A stretch of DNA of 64,000 nt from JANQGG01 sp964642175 (GTDB lineage Bacteria; Bacteroidota; Chlorobiia; Chlorobiales; Chloroherpetonaceae). A program made the position numbers and the translations under genes. The notes under the pieces are model-generated. The model saw only the letters and a list, made by a program, of their open reading frames with translations. It had not been told where the DNA came from and did no database searches. How positions within the stretch are numbered: position 1 is the first letter of the stretch; the number at the start of each line of letters is the position of its first letter. Below are positions 26,569 through 35,949 of this stretch, in pieces. Location of the stretch: positions 1 to 64,000 of the forward strand of contig CAZXOK010000005.1 in the NCBI GenBank assembly GCA_964642175.1. Direction: 5' to 3'.

Positions 26569-27972
26569 CTAAGCAAACATCTCGGGTTTCATGCGTTTGC
26601 TGAAGAAATGCATGGCCACATTTACCATCCACACCCAGTTCAGCGGTTTGCCTCTCATGCGGTGATAAATAGATTTCCACGAATACACTTCCTGGTGAAT
26701 CTTAATAAAATTATCTACAAGTGTATCCCCACTGATTTTTTTGGGTTCATACATGTAATGGAAGGTGTCGTAACGGTCCCAGTCGAAATGCCGGATGCGG
26801 GGGTTCATTTCGTCGTACCAGGGCGTACCGGGAAACGGGGTGGCCAGGGCAAATACGGGAAACTCAATATGGTTTTCCATGATAAAGTCGTAAGTGGCCT
26901 GAAAACTGGTTTCCTTATCTGTATCGAAGCCAAACATAAAATAGCCTTGTATAGCTATGTTATTGTCCTGGACATTTTTAATCACTTTATCGTAATGCGA
27001 GTGAAAGTTTGAGCCTTTATGTACCTGCTTAATGGTATCCGGATCAAGTGATTCAAAACCAATACTAAGCATATCACATCCCGATTGGGCAGCCAGCTCA
27101 GGCACACCGGGTCGCTCAAGGAAATTCATGGAGATATTGGCATTCCAGCGAACACCCAGATCAGTCATGGACTCCATTAAATCATTAAAAAATTTAGGTT
27201 TAAAGCATATGTTATCGTCCATGAAGGAAAAATTGACATTTTGCTTACCCAGGCGATTTTGATGGTATTTGATTTCTTCAATCACCAGATCCACATCGCG
27301 CATGCGGAAACTTTTACCGTAAATGGTAGGTGTAGTACAAAAATTACATCCAACCGGGCAACCTTTAGTAGCCAGAATTGGAACCAGGTTGCTGTATTTT
27401 TTAAAGTTTTTGGATTGTTCGGCAAAAGTAAAATCGGGTCGGTGCATATGATCCATCTGCCTGAGCTCACCTGATTTATAAAATGGTTTCATCTGGTCGT
27501 TCAGAACATCGCGTGCCAGTTCTTCCCAAACGGATTCGAGTTCACCATAAATCACAGAGGTGCAATGCTGGCCGGCCTCATCGGGGACCATAGTCGGATG
27601 CACACCGCCAAAAATCACTTTTGCGCCGTGCGATTTGGCCAGATCACCAATTTTATAGGCTTTTTTAACATTTAAAGTGCGGGCCGTGATCGCAATTACA
27701 TCGTATCCGGAAAAATCTTCCGGGACCGGATCGCCGATGCGCTCATCTATGAACTCAACATCAAATAAAGTACTGGCCAATGTGGAAACCATCATAAGAT
27801 TGAGTGGGATACTCACATGACCGGAGTCGGCTCGGAGATTGGTTAGACTTTTAGGTTGGATTACCAACCATTTTTTTCGGTGGGTTTGCTTAGAAGCCAG
27901 CTCTTCCAATGATTCAACTTGCTCATGGATGCCATTTGTTGAATTTACCTGGCAATCACAATTATTTACCAT
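26569..27972 (-). CDS. B12-binding-domain radical SAM protein
   Basis: A 467-residue enzyme with an N-terminal cobalamin-binding-type domain (~55-180; IPLNLMMVSTLAS, VIFGGVHPTMVPDEA) and a radical SAM domain whose [4Fe-4S] cysteines lie in CPVGCNFC (CxxxCxxC, near residue 210), followed by MDDNICF, IGFESLDPDTIKQVHKG and FMFGFDTD. Members methylate or rearrange varied substrates, for example hopanoids, tetrapyrroles or antibiotics; the family is shared with BchE but nothing identifies this as a cyclase. The N-terminus has a CDC pair of unknown meaning. It is a monocistronic gene with a shared terminator downstream. The substrate cannot be told from sequence. Confidence 0.87.
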   Translation of the reverse strand: MVNNCDCQVNSTNGIHEQVESLEELASKQTHRKKWLVIQPKSLTNLRADSGHVSIPLNLMMVSTLASTLFDVEFIDERIGDPVPEDFSGYDVIAITARTLNVKKAYKIGDLAKSHGAKVIFGGVHPTMVPDEAGQHCTSVIYGELESVWEELARDVLNDQMKPFYKSGELRQMDHMHRPDFTFAEQSKNFKKYSNLVPILATKGCPVGCNFCTTPTIYGKSFRMRDVDLVIEEIKYHQNRLGKQNVNFSFMDDNICFKPKFFNDLMESMTDLGVRWNANISMNFLERPGVPELAAQSGCDMLSIGFESLDPDTIKQVHKGSNFHSHYDKVIKNVQDNNIAIQGYFMFGFDTDKETSFQATYDFIMENHIEFPVFALATPFPGTPWYDEMNPRIRHFDWDRYDTFHYMYEPKKISGDTLVDNFIKIHQEVYSWKSIYHRMRGKPLNWVWMVNVAMHFFSKRMKPEMFA

Positions 27973-28115
27973 ATCTGTCGCAAAAAAAGTTACTGATTAC
28001 TCCTTCAATTAAATCAACGGCCATCTGCATAATAAGACAGCATATTCTACATTCAGATCGGACACCTGTTTACAGTAAGTGTCCAATAAACTACTATTTT
28101 ATTCAATCTCCAAAA

Positions 28116-28571
28116 TCAAGCGCGATCAATAATAGCAACGGTTAACCGGCTTGCAGATATCAAACGCGATTGGTCGTCCGTAATTTGAATATCCCAAACC
28201 TGCGTTTTGGATCCGAGATGTAACGGCGTGGCCGTCGCAAACACCCATCCCTCGGATACCGGCCGCACATGATTAGCTGAAATACTTAAACCCACAGCCA
28301 GTTTCGACTCATCTTTTAGTGTCAGGTAGGCCGCTGCGCTTCCAACACTTTCGGCAAGCGCCACTGAAGCCCCGCCATGGAGCATACCAAACGGCTGCCT
28401 GGTGTTGTCTTGTACAGGCATCCGTGCTTTTACCCCTTTTTCCGTGATCCCGGTAAATTCAATACCGAGGTTATAGCCCATGCAGTTGGTTTTCCTGAGT
28501 AGGGCGTTGAGCTCTTCCGGCTCGGTATGCCTGAACCAAATTTCTTTAGATGGCAAGGTTGAACCAGCCAT
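28116..28571 (-). CDS. PaaI-family hotdog acyl-CoA thioesterase
   Basis: A 151-residue single hotdog-fold thioesterase. Key features are the TRQPFGMLHGGASVALAES helix (with the HGG motif and the catalytic acid further along) and VGLSISANHVRP. The family includes PaaI (phenylacetyl-CoA) and MenI/YdiI (1,4-dihydroxy-2-naphthoyl-CoA hydrolase), which cannot be told apart here; the length and sequence style fit YdiI/MenI. The stop of the upstream acyl-CoA synthetase lies one base from its start region, so the two are one operon and a role in acyl-CoA turnover is likely. Confidence 0.85.
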   Translation of the reverse strand: MAGSTLPSKEIWFRHTEPEELNALLRKTNCMGYNLGIEFTGITEKGVKARMPVQDNTRQPFGMLHGGASVALAESVGSAAAYLTLKDESKLAVGLSISANHVRPVSEGWVFATATPLHLGSKTQVWDIQITDDQSRLISASRLTVAIIDRA

Positions 28572-28572
28572 G

Positions 28573-30369
28573 TTAAGCCCCTATCTTCTGATTGACCGAG
28601 CTTTCCTGATACAATGCATCTATCCGGTCTTTATAACGATTGAAGATCACTTTTCGCTTCAGGCTGAGTTTTGGTGAAAGCTCACCCGTTTCTGCCGTCC
28701 ATTCGTGATCCAGCACAATAAACTTCTTAATTTGCTCATGTCGTGCAAAATTCTGATTGTATTTCTCGACATGCTCATCAAACTTTCTCATGATCAGTTC
28801 ATGTCGCACCATTTCTTCATTGTTTGTGTAAGCAATACCTTTGTGCTCGCAATAGGATTCTAAATAGAGGAAATTGGGCACAATAACTGCTGAAGGGAAA
28901 TTGCGGTTCTCACCAATTACCATAATCTGCTCAATAAAGCGCGATTCTTTCATTTTATTCTCAATCACCTGCGGGGCTACATACTTTCCACCGGAGGTTT
29001 TAAACATCTCTTTTTTTCGGTCGGTAATAAACAGGAACTCTCCTTCAAAATGTCCGATATCCCCTGTTTTCAGCCAGCCTTCTTCATCAAATACTTCCCG
29101 GGTTAGCTCGGGTTGATTGTGATAACCCGTCATCACATTGGGACCTTTGTATAAAATTTCACCATCCGGTGCTATCTTAACTTGCCCTTCTTCAATTACA
29201 GTACCAACCGATCCGATTTTATAACATCCCTTTTGAGGGTAATTCACTGTGATAACCGGCGAGGTTTCTGTCAGGCCGTAGCCTTCCAAAATTGGAATAC
29301 CGGCTGCCCAGAACAAGCGCCCCAGACGAGGCTGCAATGATGCACCACCGCATACAGCCGCACGCACATTGCCACCAAATGCTTCTTTCCATTTTGGAAA
29401 AACCAGCTTCTTTAACAGGTTATACTGGAATTTGTACCACAAAGACTGAGGCTGGTCGGGATCATAAACAAATCCTACAGCCAGAGACCATTTGAATAAA
29501 AGATATTTCAACCCTGTTAATTCGTTACCTTTTGCTAACAACTTATCATAAACCTTCTCCAACATACGGGGAACCGTGGCAAAGAGCTCGGGTTTTACCT
29601 CTTTCAGATCGTCGGCTACGGTGGTGATATTTTCGGCATAGTAAATTGAGCAGCCATAATACATGTACATGCAATCGATGACCCGCTCAAAGGTATGGCA
29701 TAAGGGTAAAAATGAGAGGGCTTTTTCATGTGGACCACTTCCAGTTCGCTTTGCCCCGTTGATGCAGTTGTGCATCAGGTTTTTATGAGTCAGACAGACA
29801 CCTTTTGGCACGCCGGTTGTACCAGAGGTGTAAATGAGCATGCACAGATCATCTTCGGCAACATCGGCTTTGATAGGCTCTAAAGTATTGGGTGAGTGTT
29901 CTTTACCTGCGGCTTCAATTTCTTTCCAGCTTTTGATATTTTCGTACTCTTCGTAGGTAAAAACACCTTCTAACCCGGGAACCTGAGGAGCAATAGACTG
30001 GATTTTTTCGTACAGTTCCTGATTGGATACGAATACAAGCTTAACGGAAGCATCGTTAAGAATATAAGTGTAATCGTCCAGGGTAAGATTGGCATAAATG
30101 GGAACATGAACAGCGCCAAGGCTCAGGGTTGCCATGTCAATAAAATTCCATTCCGGGCGATTTCGATTGGTGATATTGGCAATTTTATCACCTTTTTTAA
30201 TACCGAATTTATGCAAGCCCAGAGCAAGAAAAGTCACATGATCGTTAAATCTTTCGGTTGAAATTTTATTCCAGACCCCGTCGTGTTTAAAGGCCAAAGC
30301 ATCGGGTTGTGGATAATGCGTGAGTTGATGCTGTAGAATGTCAAAAACACGGGTTGGTTTTGCCGACAT
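28573..30369 (-). CDS. fadD: long-chain acyl-CoA synthetase (AMP-forming)
   Basis: Activates fatty acids to acyl-CoA through an acyl-adenylate. The 598-residue, FadD15-like protein has the P-loop motif LIYTSGTTGVPKGV, the A5 motif EGYGLTETSP, the A7 motif GEILYKGPNVMTGY and the A8 hinge LKTGDIGHFEGEFLFITDRK, plus a C-terminal lysine region (TGELSPKLSLKR). The large-insert form is typical of the long-chain enzyme of Bacteroidota and Actinobacteria. It is first gene of a two-gene operon with the thioesterase. A GGAG ribosome site precedes the ATG (CTCC at 30373-30376). Confidence 0.92.
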   Translation of the reverse strand: MSAKPTRVFDILQHQLTHYPQPDALAFKHDGVWNKISTERFNDHVTFLALGLHKFGIKKGDKIANITNRNRPEWNFIDMATLSLGAVHVPIYANLTLDDYTYILNDASVKLVFVSNQELYEKIQSIAPQVPGLEGVFTYEEYENIKSWKEIEAAGKEHSPNTLEPIKADVAEDDLCMLIYTSGTTGVPKGVCLTHKNLMHNCINGAKRTGSGPHEKALSFLPLCHTFERVIDCMYMYYGCSIYYAENITTVADDLKEVKPELFATVPRMLEKVYDKLLAKGNELTGLKYLLFKWSLAVGFVYDPDQPQSLWYKFQYNLLKKLVFPKWKEAFGGNVRAAVCGGASLQPRLGRLFWAAGIPILEGYGLTETSPVITVNYPQKGCYKIGSVGTVIEEGQVKIAPDGEILYKGPNVMTGYHNQPELTREVFDEEGWLKTGDIGHFEGEFLFITDRKKEMFKTSGGKYVAPQVIENKMKESRFIEQIMVIGENRNFPSAVIVPNFLYLESYCEHKGIAYTNNEEMVRHELIMRKFDEHVEKYNQNFARHEQIKKFIVLDHEWTAETGELSPKLSLKRKVIFNRYKDRIDALYQESSVNQKIGA

Positions 30370-30497
30370 AGCCCCTCCAGAGATTTTTTTGTTTAGAAAT
30401 GAACTCCAGTACCAACCGACAAACTGTCGATAATGTAAGAATTTTTTAATTAATAACGGATACTACTATTAAAAAAGCCTGGCACTTAGCTCTTTTT

Positions 30498-30920
30498 TCA
30501 AGGATTTTTCATCAATCGGTACCAGGCAAAATAGTGCAGGCTTGCAAAAAACAGCGAACCTCCCATACCCAGATACATGACCGACAAAATCGGTTTAGGT
30601 ATCACCGAATGCCTGAGTATATAACCGAGTGGAACCATGATGGCAATAATCAGGTAGCTTTTAAGCGGCATAAACGCATAAAAAGGTGCCTGTTCCTGAT
30701 AGGCATCAATTCGTAATTTATTCTTTTCGGCAAGTTTTAAGAGGCCGTTTTTATAGGCCAGCCAGGCAATTAATAAACCTGAACCCCCAAATAATAACCC
30801 GGATGTTAGATCAACATAGATCAGCCAGCTTAAAGCCAAACGGCATAAAAACAAACCTATCAGACACCACATGACCCCGGCTGAAATATACAACCAGGCT
30901 TTTGGTACATTAAAATTCAA
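30498..30920 (-). CDS. small four-span membrane protein, unknown function
   Basis: A 140-residue protein with about four hydrophobic segments (~8-28, 38-58, 85-103 and 112-130) and a short charged loop (KLAEKNKLRIDAY) in the middle. It has no signal peptide, no catalytic motif and no family I can name. It sits alone on the minus strand, upstream of the acyl-CoA synthetase (129 bp) and downstream of the tRNA-Gly gene. Composition matches the neighbours. Confidence 0.65.
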   Translation of the reverse strand: MNFNVPKAWLYISAGVMWCLIGLFLCRLALSWLIYVDLTSGLLFGGSGLLIAWLAYKNGLLKLAEKNKLRIDAYQEQAPFYAFMPLKSYLIIAIMVPLGYILRHSVIPKPILSVMYLGMGGSLFFASLHYFAWYRLMKNP

Positions 30921-31074
30921 GAATTACTCCAAATGGATTTACATGTCTTGCATCTGCATGCTAAAACAACCATTAATTTTAGCTATTAAGGAACTTATGC
31001 AATAAAAATAGTGAGGAAATATACGCTGTAGAGATAAATATACCATACGCTTGAAAGAATACATCAGGGCTTTG

Positions 31075-31147
31075 AGCGGGCGACGAGACTCGAACTCGCG
31101 ACATTTTGCTTGGGAAGCAAACACTCTACCAACTGAGTTACGCCCGC
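31075..31147 (-). tRNA. tRNA-Gly (anticodon CCC)
   Basis: On the minus strand a full cloverleaf can be drawn: acceptor GCGGGCG with CGCCCGC, D arm ACTC...GAGT, anticodon stem TTTGC/GCAAA with loop TTCCCAA (anticodon CCC), and T arm GCGAG TTCGAGT CTCGT (one G-U pair). It has 73 nt and T as discriminator; CCA is not encoded. Confidence 0.92.
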
Positions 31148-31193
31148 ATCACATCAAATGTATTTCAGGACCTGTAGTTTTCCAAATTCACCT

Positions 31194-31907
31194 TCAGGGC
31201 AATGATACATCAAACATAACCATATGGCTATCCTCAGCAGCCAGCAACTTATAAGTTGATGCGTCAGAAATGGTTAGTGAATCACCCGAATAAACGGTTC
31301 GTTCAGGTGATTTTAATTGCCCGCTTACCACATATACATACTTGCCACGTCCGGTGCTGTTTTCAATTGTGAGCTGCTGACCGGTTTCAAAATCAGCAAT
31401 GTACATATTCACATCCTGGTTGATAGCTAATGTACCCGGTTTTTTCTGATGAGAGATCACCTGGTTCCATTTATTTTTAAGACACTTTGCACTCACTTCC
31501 AGTTCTTGGTAATCCGGTGATAAACCCGGTTTATCGGGCTGCATCCATATTTGCAGTAAATGGGCCCAGACATGATCTGAAGGATTGATCTCAGAATGCA
31601 TAATACCAGATCCGGCCGACATGTACTGGAGCTTTCCTTCTTTTAGTGTGCCTGTGGCTCCGGTGCTGTCCTGGTGTTTGAGCTCGCCCTTAAGCATATA
31701 GGTGATAATTTCCATATCCCTGTGAGGATGCATGCCAAACCCGGAATTCGGCGCTACCATATCATCGTTTAATACCAGTAATGGCCCGAAATTACGGTGA
31801 CGGGGATGTCGGTAACCGTTAAATGAGAATGAATGACGACTTTTTAACCAGTCGGTTTGAGTCAGCCCGCGCTCTTTTGCCAGAAAATGCTCCATAACCA
31901 AGATCAT
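31194..31907 (-). CDS. pirin-family bicupin protein
   Basis: A 237-residue protein of the pirin/YhhW family with two cupin barrels. The first cupin holds the metal-binding set GFGMHPHRDMEIITYMLKG and the later SAGSGIMHSE motif. Family members include a quercetin 2,3-dioxygenase (YhhW) and redox-linked regulators; the physiological substrate is unknown. Two starts are possible (31907, or four codons in at MEHFLAK). It lies downstream of the tRNA-Met gene on the same strand and is otherwise isolated. Confidence 0.87.
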   Translation of the reverse strand: MILVMEHFLAKERGLTQTDWLKSRHSFSFNGYRHPRHRNFGPLLVLNDDMVAPNSGFGMHPHRDMEIITYMLKGELKHQDSTGATGTLKEGKLQYMSAGSGIMHSEINPSDHVWAHLLQIWMQPDKPGLSPDYQELEVSAKCLKNKWNQVISHQKKPGTLAINQDVNMYIADFETGQQLTIENSTGRGKYVYVVSGQLKSPERTVYSGDSLTISDASTYKLLAAEDSHMVMFDVSLP

Positions 31908-31988
31908 TAAAATTATAAGTGTCTAATCTTAGTAACATTTTAGCTGAATTAATTCGTTTAAGCAGCTTAGGAGATAAAAAAAAGAGGG

Positions 31989-32062
31989 TGGTGAGAGTGG
32001 GATTTGAACCCACGACCTCAGGGTTATGAATCCTGTGCTCTGACCAACTGAGCTACCTCACC
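31989..32062 (-). tRNA. tRNA-Met (anticodon CAT)
   Basis: On the minus strand: acceptor GGTGAGG with TCTCACC, D arm GCTC...GAGC, anticodon stem/loop CAGGA TTCATAA CCCTG (anticodon CAT, with an A-C mismatch closing the loop), T arm GTGGG TTCAAAT CCCAC, and discriminator A. It has 74 nt and CCA is not encoded. The body looks like an elongator methionine tRNA; an isoleucine tRNA with lysidine cannot be fully excluded. Confidence 0.92.
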
Positions 32063-32207
32063 CTAATCATAAAAGACTTGAAATTTACGCAATTACTTTT
32101 TTTATTGCAACACCATAAAGCCTTTATAAAAGCTCCTGACTGGTAAATTATTTTTACATGAGTTCGGTTAACAACTTCACTACACACAATTTTTGGGGTA
32201 TTGAGGT

Positions 32208-33314
32208 ATGGATTATCGATTTAATGAATGGCGTCAAAATCAATCCGGTCAGGGAGGCACTTCATTCGAAGAACTCCTGAAGCTTTTCAATCAACTATTA
32301 ATGCATACCAAGGGTGATGTTGGTGAAGCTCTATCCTGGATGACAGAGCTGGATAAAGAGCATAATTTCAATGAGGATAATGAAAACGGCCTGGGTGATT
32401 TTATAGAATGGCTTAAAAAAGAAGGCTACTTGCAGGAACCCACCAAATTAGGAAAATTTCATGCCTCCGGAAAACTCACCAAAAAAATTCGCCAGGATGC
32501 TTTGGATGAAATTTTCTCTGCCCTGAAAAAAGACAGCATTCTTGGTGATCATAAACTCCCTTCACCCGGAAGATCACAGGAATATTTATCGGAAACCAAG
32601 AAATGGTCGTTTGGCGAAAACCTGCAGCATATGAATCATACCTCAACACTGCACAATGCCATGATAAGGGGCGGTCTGGACGATTTCAATCTGCATGAAG
32701 ATGATATCGAAGTTTATGGCAACGAGCACCAAACCGCATGCTCAACCGTCCTGATGATAGACATATCCCACTCCATGATCTTGTATGGTGAAGACCGCAT
32801 CACACCGGCCAAGTCGGTTGCCATGGCCCTGGCTGAATTGATCTCCACACGATACCCGAAAGACGACCTGAACCTGATCTTATTTGGAGATGAAGCCTGG
32901 GAGATTTCTTTGCAGGAACTTCCCTTTATCGGCGTCGGTCCATACCACACCAACACAAAAGCCGGTCTGCAACTGGCCAGAAATATCCTGAAACGGAAAA
33001 AATCCAACAACAAACAGATTTTCATGATCACCGATGGTAAGCCTTCGGCTATTCATGAAGGAATAAAAATTTATAAAAACTCGTTTGGCCTGGATCGTAA
33101 GATCGTTAATAAAACCCTGGATGAAGCCATGACCTGCCGAAAAGAAAAGATCCTGATCACCACCTTTATGGTAACATCCGATCCTTACCTTCAGGGATTT
33201 GTCCAGGAACTGACCGAAGCCAACCAGGGACGCGCTTATTTCAGCGGGCTCAAAAACCTCGGTGAATTTATTTTGATGGACTATGTCAGAAACAGAAAAA
33301 AAACCGTTCGTTAG
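32208..33314 (+). CDS. von Willebrand factor A domain protein
   Basis: A 368-residue cytoplasmic protein. The N-terminal ~160 residues are helical and charged; the C-terminal ~200 are a VWA domain with the metal-binding MIDAS motif DISHS (in LMIDISHSMILYG), LNLILFGD and the MITDGKPS segment. It lies 32 bp upstream of a MoxR/BchI-like AAA ATPase, and paired VWA + AAA proteins of this kind usually act together as metal-chelatase-like or chaperone systems (MoxR, RavA/ViaA, BchI/BchD, NorQ/NorD). The substrate is not known here. GGTATTGAGG precedes the start. Confidence 0.85.
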   Translation: MDYRFNEWRQNQSGQGGTSFEELLKLFNQLLMHTKGDVGEALSWMTELDKEHNFNEDNENGLGDFIEWLKKEGYLQEPTKLGKFHASGKLTKKIRQDALDEIFSALKKDSILGDHKLPSPGRSQEYLSETKKWSFGENLQHMNHTSTLHNAMIRGGLDDFNLHEDDIEVYGNEHQTACSTVLMIDISHSMILYGEDRITPAKSVAMALAELISTRYPKDDLNLILFGDEAWEISLQELPFIGVGPYHTNTKAGLQLARNILKRKKSNNKQIFMITDGKPSAIHEGIKIYKNSFGLDRKIVNKTLDEAMTCRKEKILITTFMVTSDPYLQGFVQELTEANQGRAYFSGLKNLGEFILMDYVRNRKKTVR

Positions 33315-33346
33315 TTTTTTTGGCTCATTAATCACACTTAATACTT

Positions 33347-34828
33347 ATGACACAAGATCTTTTACATGCTAAGACACTGGGCGATCTGAAAGAAATGGGT
33401 TACCAAACACGTTCGGTGAAAGATGAACTTCGCGAGAATCTGATCAATAAACTTAACAGTTCAGAGCCCTTATTTCCAGGTATTGTTGGCTACGAACGAA
33501 CGGTTATTCCACAGTTGCAGCATGCCTTGCTCTCCAAGCACGATCTCATCCTGCTGGGTCTTCGCGGCCAGGGTAAAACAAAACTTATCCGCCTGATGGG
33601 TCAGCTTTTGGACGAATATATCCCCATCATTAAAGGCTCGGAGATCAAGGACGATCCGTTCAATCCCCTTTCCAAGTACGGTCGTGAAAAAGTGCTTCAT
33701 GAAGGAGATAATACCGACATTGAGTGGGTTCATCGCGACGACCGTTATAGCGAAAAACTGGCCACACCCGATGTAACCATTGCTGATCTGATCGGGGATA
33801 TTGATCCCATTAAAGCTGCCACCAGGCGCTTGACATACGCCGATGAGAATATCATCCATTTCGGCCTGATCCCAAGATCGAACCGTGGCATTTTTGCCAT
33901 CAACGAATTGCCAGATCTCCAGCCCCGTATCCAGGTTGGTTTGCTGAACATTATGCAGGAAAAAGATATCCAGATCCGTGGTTTTCAGGTTCGCATTCCT
34001 TTGGATGTCTTTATTGTCTATACCGCCAATCCGGAAGATTACACCAACCGGGGAAACATAATCACCCCGCTCAAGGATAGAATCGACTCGCAGATTATCA
34101 CTCATTATCCGAAGTCCATTGAAGTTGGAAAAACCATCACTTCGCAGGAAGCCTGGAATGAGCGAGGCTCCAAGGTTAAAGTGCATGTGCCGGATTACAT
34201 CAAAGACATTATTGAACATATTTCGTTTGAAGCGCGCAAGAGTGAATTTATTGACCAGAAGTCCGGTGTATCGGCGCGGCTTACCATATCGGCTATGGAT
34301 AACCTGATCAGTAGCGCAGAGCGACGAGCCATATTAAACCACGAGTCAGAAACCACCGTACGCATCTCTGATGTGTTCTGCACTATACCATCCATTACCG
34401 GCAAAATTGAGTTGGTTTATGAAGGTGAGCAGGAAGGCGCTTTAAGCGTGGCCCATGCCCTGATCGGAAAAGCCATCAACGAGGTTTTCAAATCGATGTG
34501 CCCGCATCCGAACCGCAAGTCCGAAGGCGATAATCCTTATGCCAATATCATGACATGGTTCTCCAAGGGAAACCAGGTGGAGATCTACGACGATATGAAA
34601 TTTGACGATTACCTGAAATCGCTCTCAGGAATTGATGGATTGAAATCCGTGACAACCAAATACCTTAAACCAGGTAATGATGCTCAACAGGCAACTGCCA
34701 TGGAATTTATCCTGGAGGGACTGCATCAGAATTCTATCCTGGGTAAAGACCTGCTCGACTCATCGAGGGCCTATTCCGATATGATCGGAAAAATTATGAG
34801 CAGCGTGGGTGGCACCAGATACGATTAA
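33347..34828 (+). CDS. MoxR/magnesium-chelatase-like AAA+ ATPase
   Basis: A 493-residue AAA+ protein with Walker A GLRGQGKTKL (~72-81), then GIFAINELPDLQPRIQVGLLNIMQE as the Walker B region and helix-2 insert characteristic of the MoxR/BchI clade, and sensor-1 YTANPEDYTNRG. It is longer than BchI (about 350 residues) because of a C-terminal helical extension. It is the probable motor partner of the upstream VWA protein. Despite homology to Mg-chelatase subunit I, the length and the lack of a BchH gene argue for a general protein-remodelling role. Confidence 0.85.
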   Translation: MTQDLLHAKTLGDLKEMGYQTRSVKDELRENLINKLNSSEPLFPGIVGYERTVIPQLQHALLSKHDLILLGLRGQGKTKLIRLMGQLLDEYIPIIKGSEIKDDPFNPLSKYGREKVLHEGDNTDIEWVHRDDRYSEKLATPDVTIADLIGDIDPIKAATRRLTYADENIIHFGLIPRSNRGIFAINELPDLQPRIQVGLLNIMQEKDIQIRGFQVRIPLDVFIVYTANPEDYTNRGNIITPLKDRIDSQIITHYPKSIEVGKTITSQEAWNERGSKVKVHVPDYIKDIIEHISFEARKSEFIDQKSGVSARLTISAMDNLISSAERRAILNHESETTVRISDVFCTIPSITGKIELVYEGEQEGALSVAHALIGKAINEVFKSMCPHPNRKSEGDNPYANIMTWFSKGNQVEIYDDMKFDDYLKSLSGIDGLKSVTTKYLKPGNDAQQATAMEFILEGLHQNSILGKDLLDSSRAYSDMIGKIMSSVGGTRYD

Positions 34829-34919
34829 CGGTCTAAAAAAACAAAAAACTTCATTACATTTAAGATTGGTTTCAGATCGGTGTTAAATTCACTGATATAC
34901 ATTATCCAATCCTGACATT

Positions 34920-35933
34920 ATGGAAAATATACGTTTCGGTATTATCGGACTTGGGATGATCTCCCAATTGATGCACCTGCCTAACCTGAAAAAGATCGAC
35001 GAGATCGATCTGGTTGCCATATGCGACTCAGAATATAAAAAAGCCGGATTTATCGCCCGGAAATACGAGATCAGGCATGTTTATGCAAATTATAACGACC
35101 TTCTGGCCCGTCCCGACATTGATGCAGTGATCATTGCCACCCCAACCCATATGCATTTTGAGATTGCCATAGCTGCAATTAAAGCCGGCAAACACTGCCT
35201 GGTTGAAAAACCCCTTGCCAGGAATGCTGAAGAAGTGCAGCAGATACTTGATGAACTGGATAAAACCAATTTAAAACTCATGGTCGGTTTAAATCAACGA
35301 TTCCGACCGGATGCTATTATTTTGAAAAGTTTTATTGCCGGTGGTGAAATTGGCGATATCTTTTTTATTAAATCAGGTTGGCTGCAAAAGCAAATGGCCG
35401 ACTCCAACTGGCGCTCAAGCAAAGCGCTCTCTGGTGGCGGTGTGTTTTTAGACCTGGGTATTATGCTTCTGGATTTATCGCTCTGGTTATTAGACTATCC
35501 TATAGTGAGCAGCGTTTTGGCTATAAATTTTGATAAATCCCATTCTGGTGTGGAAGATTTTTCAACAGTGGTACTCCAGTTGGAAACCGGACAAGCCATT
35601 ACCATTGAAAGTGGCTGGAATTTTGAGGTTGATAAAGACCTCTTGTATTGCAATGTATATGGAAAAGAAGGATTGGCGCGTTTTAATCCGTTGAAGTTCA
35701 ATAAAAAAATCCATGGAAGCCTGGTTAATGTTACCCCGGAGCAGATTGGCACCATGGAAGATATCACCAAGCGATCCTATTATAACGAGATCAAACATTT
35801 TGTTGGTGCCATTAAAGGTCATTATCCCTTAATGGCCTCAGGACATGAATCCCTCTATCGAATGAAGCTTGTGGAAGCTATTTACAACTCAGCCGAAATT
35901 AAGCAGGAAGTAAAACTAACCTCGGTTAATTAA
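34920..35933 (+). CDS. Gfo/Idh/MocA-family oxidoreductase
   Basis: A 337-residue NAD(P)-dependent dehydrogenase. The N-terminal Rossmann domain shows RFGIIGLGMISQLMHLPNL and DAVIIATPTHMHFEIAIAAI, then the family lysine motif VEKPLA (EKP); the C-terminal alpha/beta substrate domain has the GGGVFLDLGIMLLDLSLWLL segment that lines the active site. Substrates in this family are sugars, inositols and related cyclitols; which one applies here is unknown. An Hpt-domain gene follows 16 bp downstream, so they may be co-transcribed although functionally unrelated. Confidence 0.88.
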   Translation: MENIRFGIIGLGMISQLMHLPNLKKIDEIDLVAICDSEYKKAGFIARKYEIRHVYANYNDLLARPDIDAVIIATPTHMHFEIAIAAIKAGKHCLVEKPLARNAEEVQQILDELDKTNLKLMVGLNQRFRPDAIILKSFIAGGEIGDIFFIKSGWLQKQMADSNWRSSKALSGGGVFLDLGIMLLDLSLWLLDYPIVSSVLAINFDKSHSGVEDFSTVVLQLETGQAITIESGWNFEVDKDLLYCNVYGKEGLARFNPLKFNKKIHGSLVNVTPEQIGTMEDITKRSYYNEIKHFVGAIKGHYPLMASGHESLYRMKLVEAIYNSAEIKQEVKLTSVN

Positions 35934-35949
35934 AGCATTTTAGGTATTT

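Noticed and set aside
26569..27972. BchE (anaerobic Mg-protoporphyrin ester cyclase)
   Set aside because: It shares the B12-binding plus radical SAM layout, but that layout covers many enzymes, and the gene is 17 kb from the BchG-like gene with no chlorophyll gene between.
31819..32013. Small frame across the tRNA-Met and pirin start
   Set aside because: It runs through the tRNA gene in the pirin upstream region and has no coding character.
32208..34828. Magnesium chelatase BchD/BchI
   Set aside because: The ATPase is longer than BchI, the VWA protein lacks an ATPase-like N-domain, and no BchH is nearby. A general MoxR-type pair fits better.
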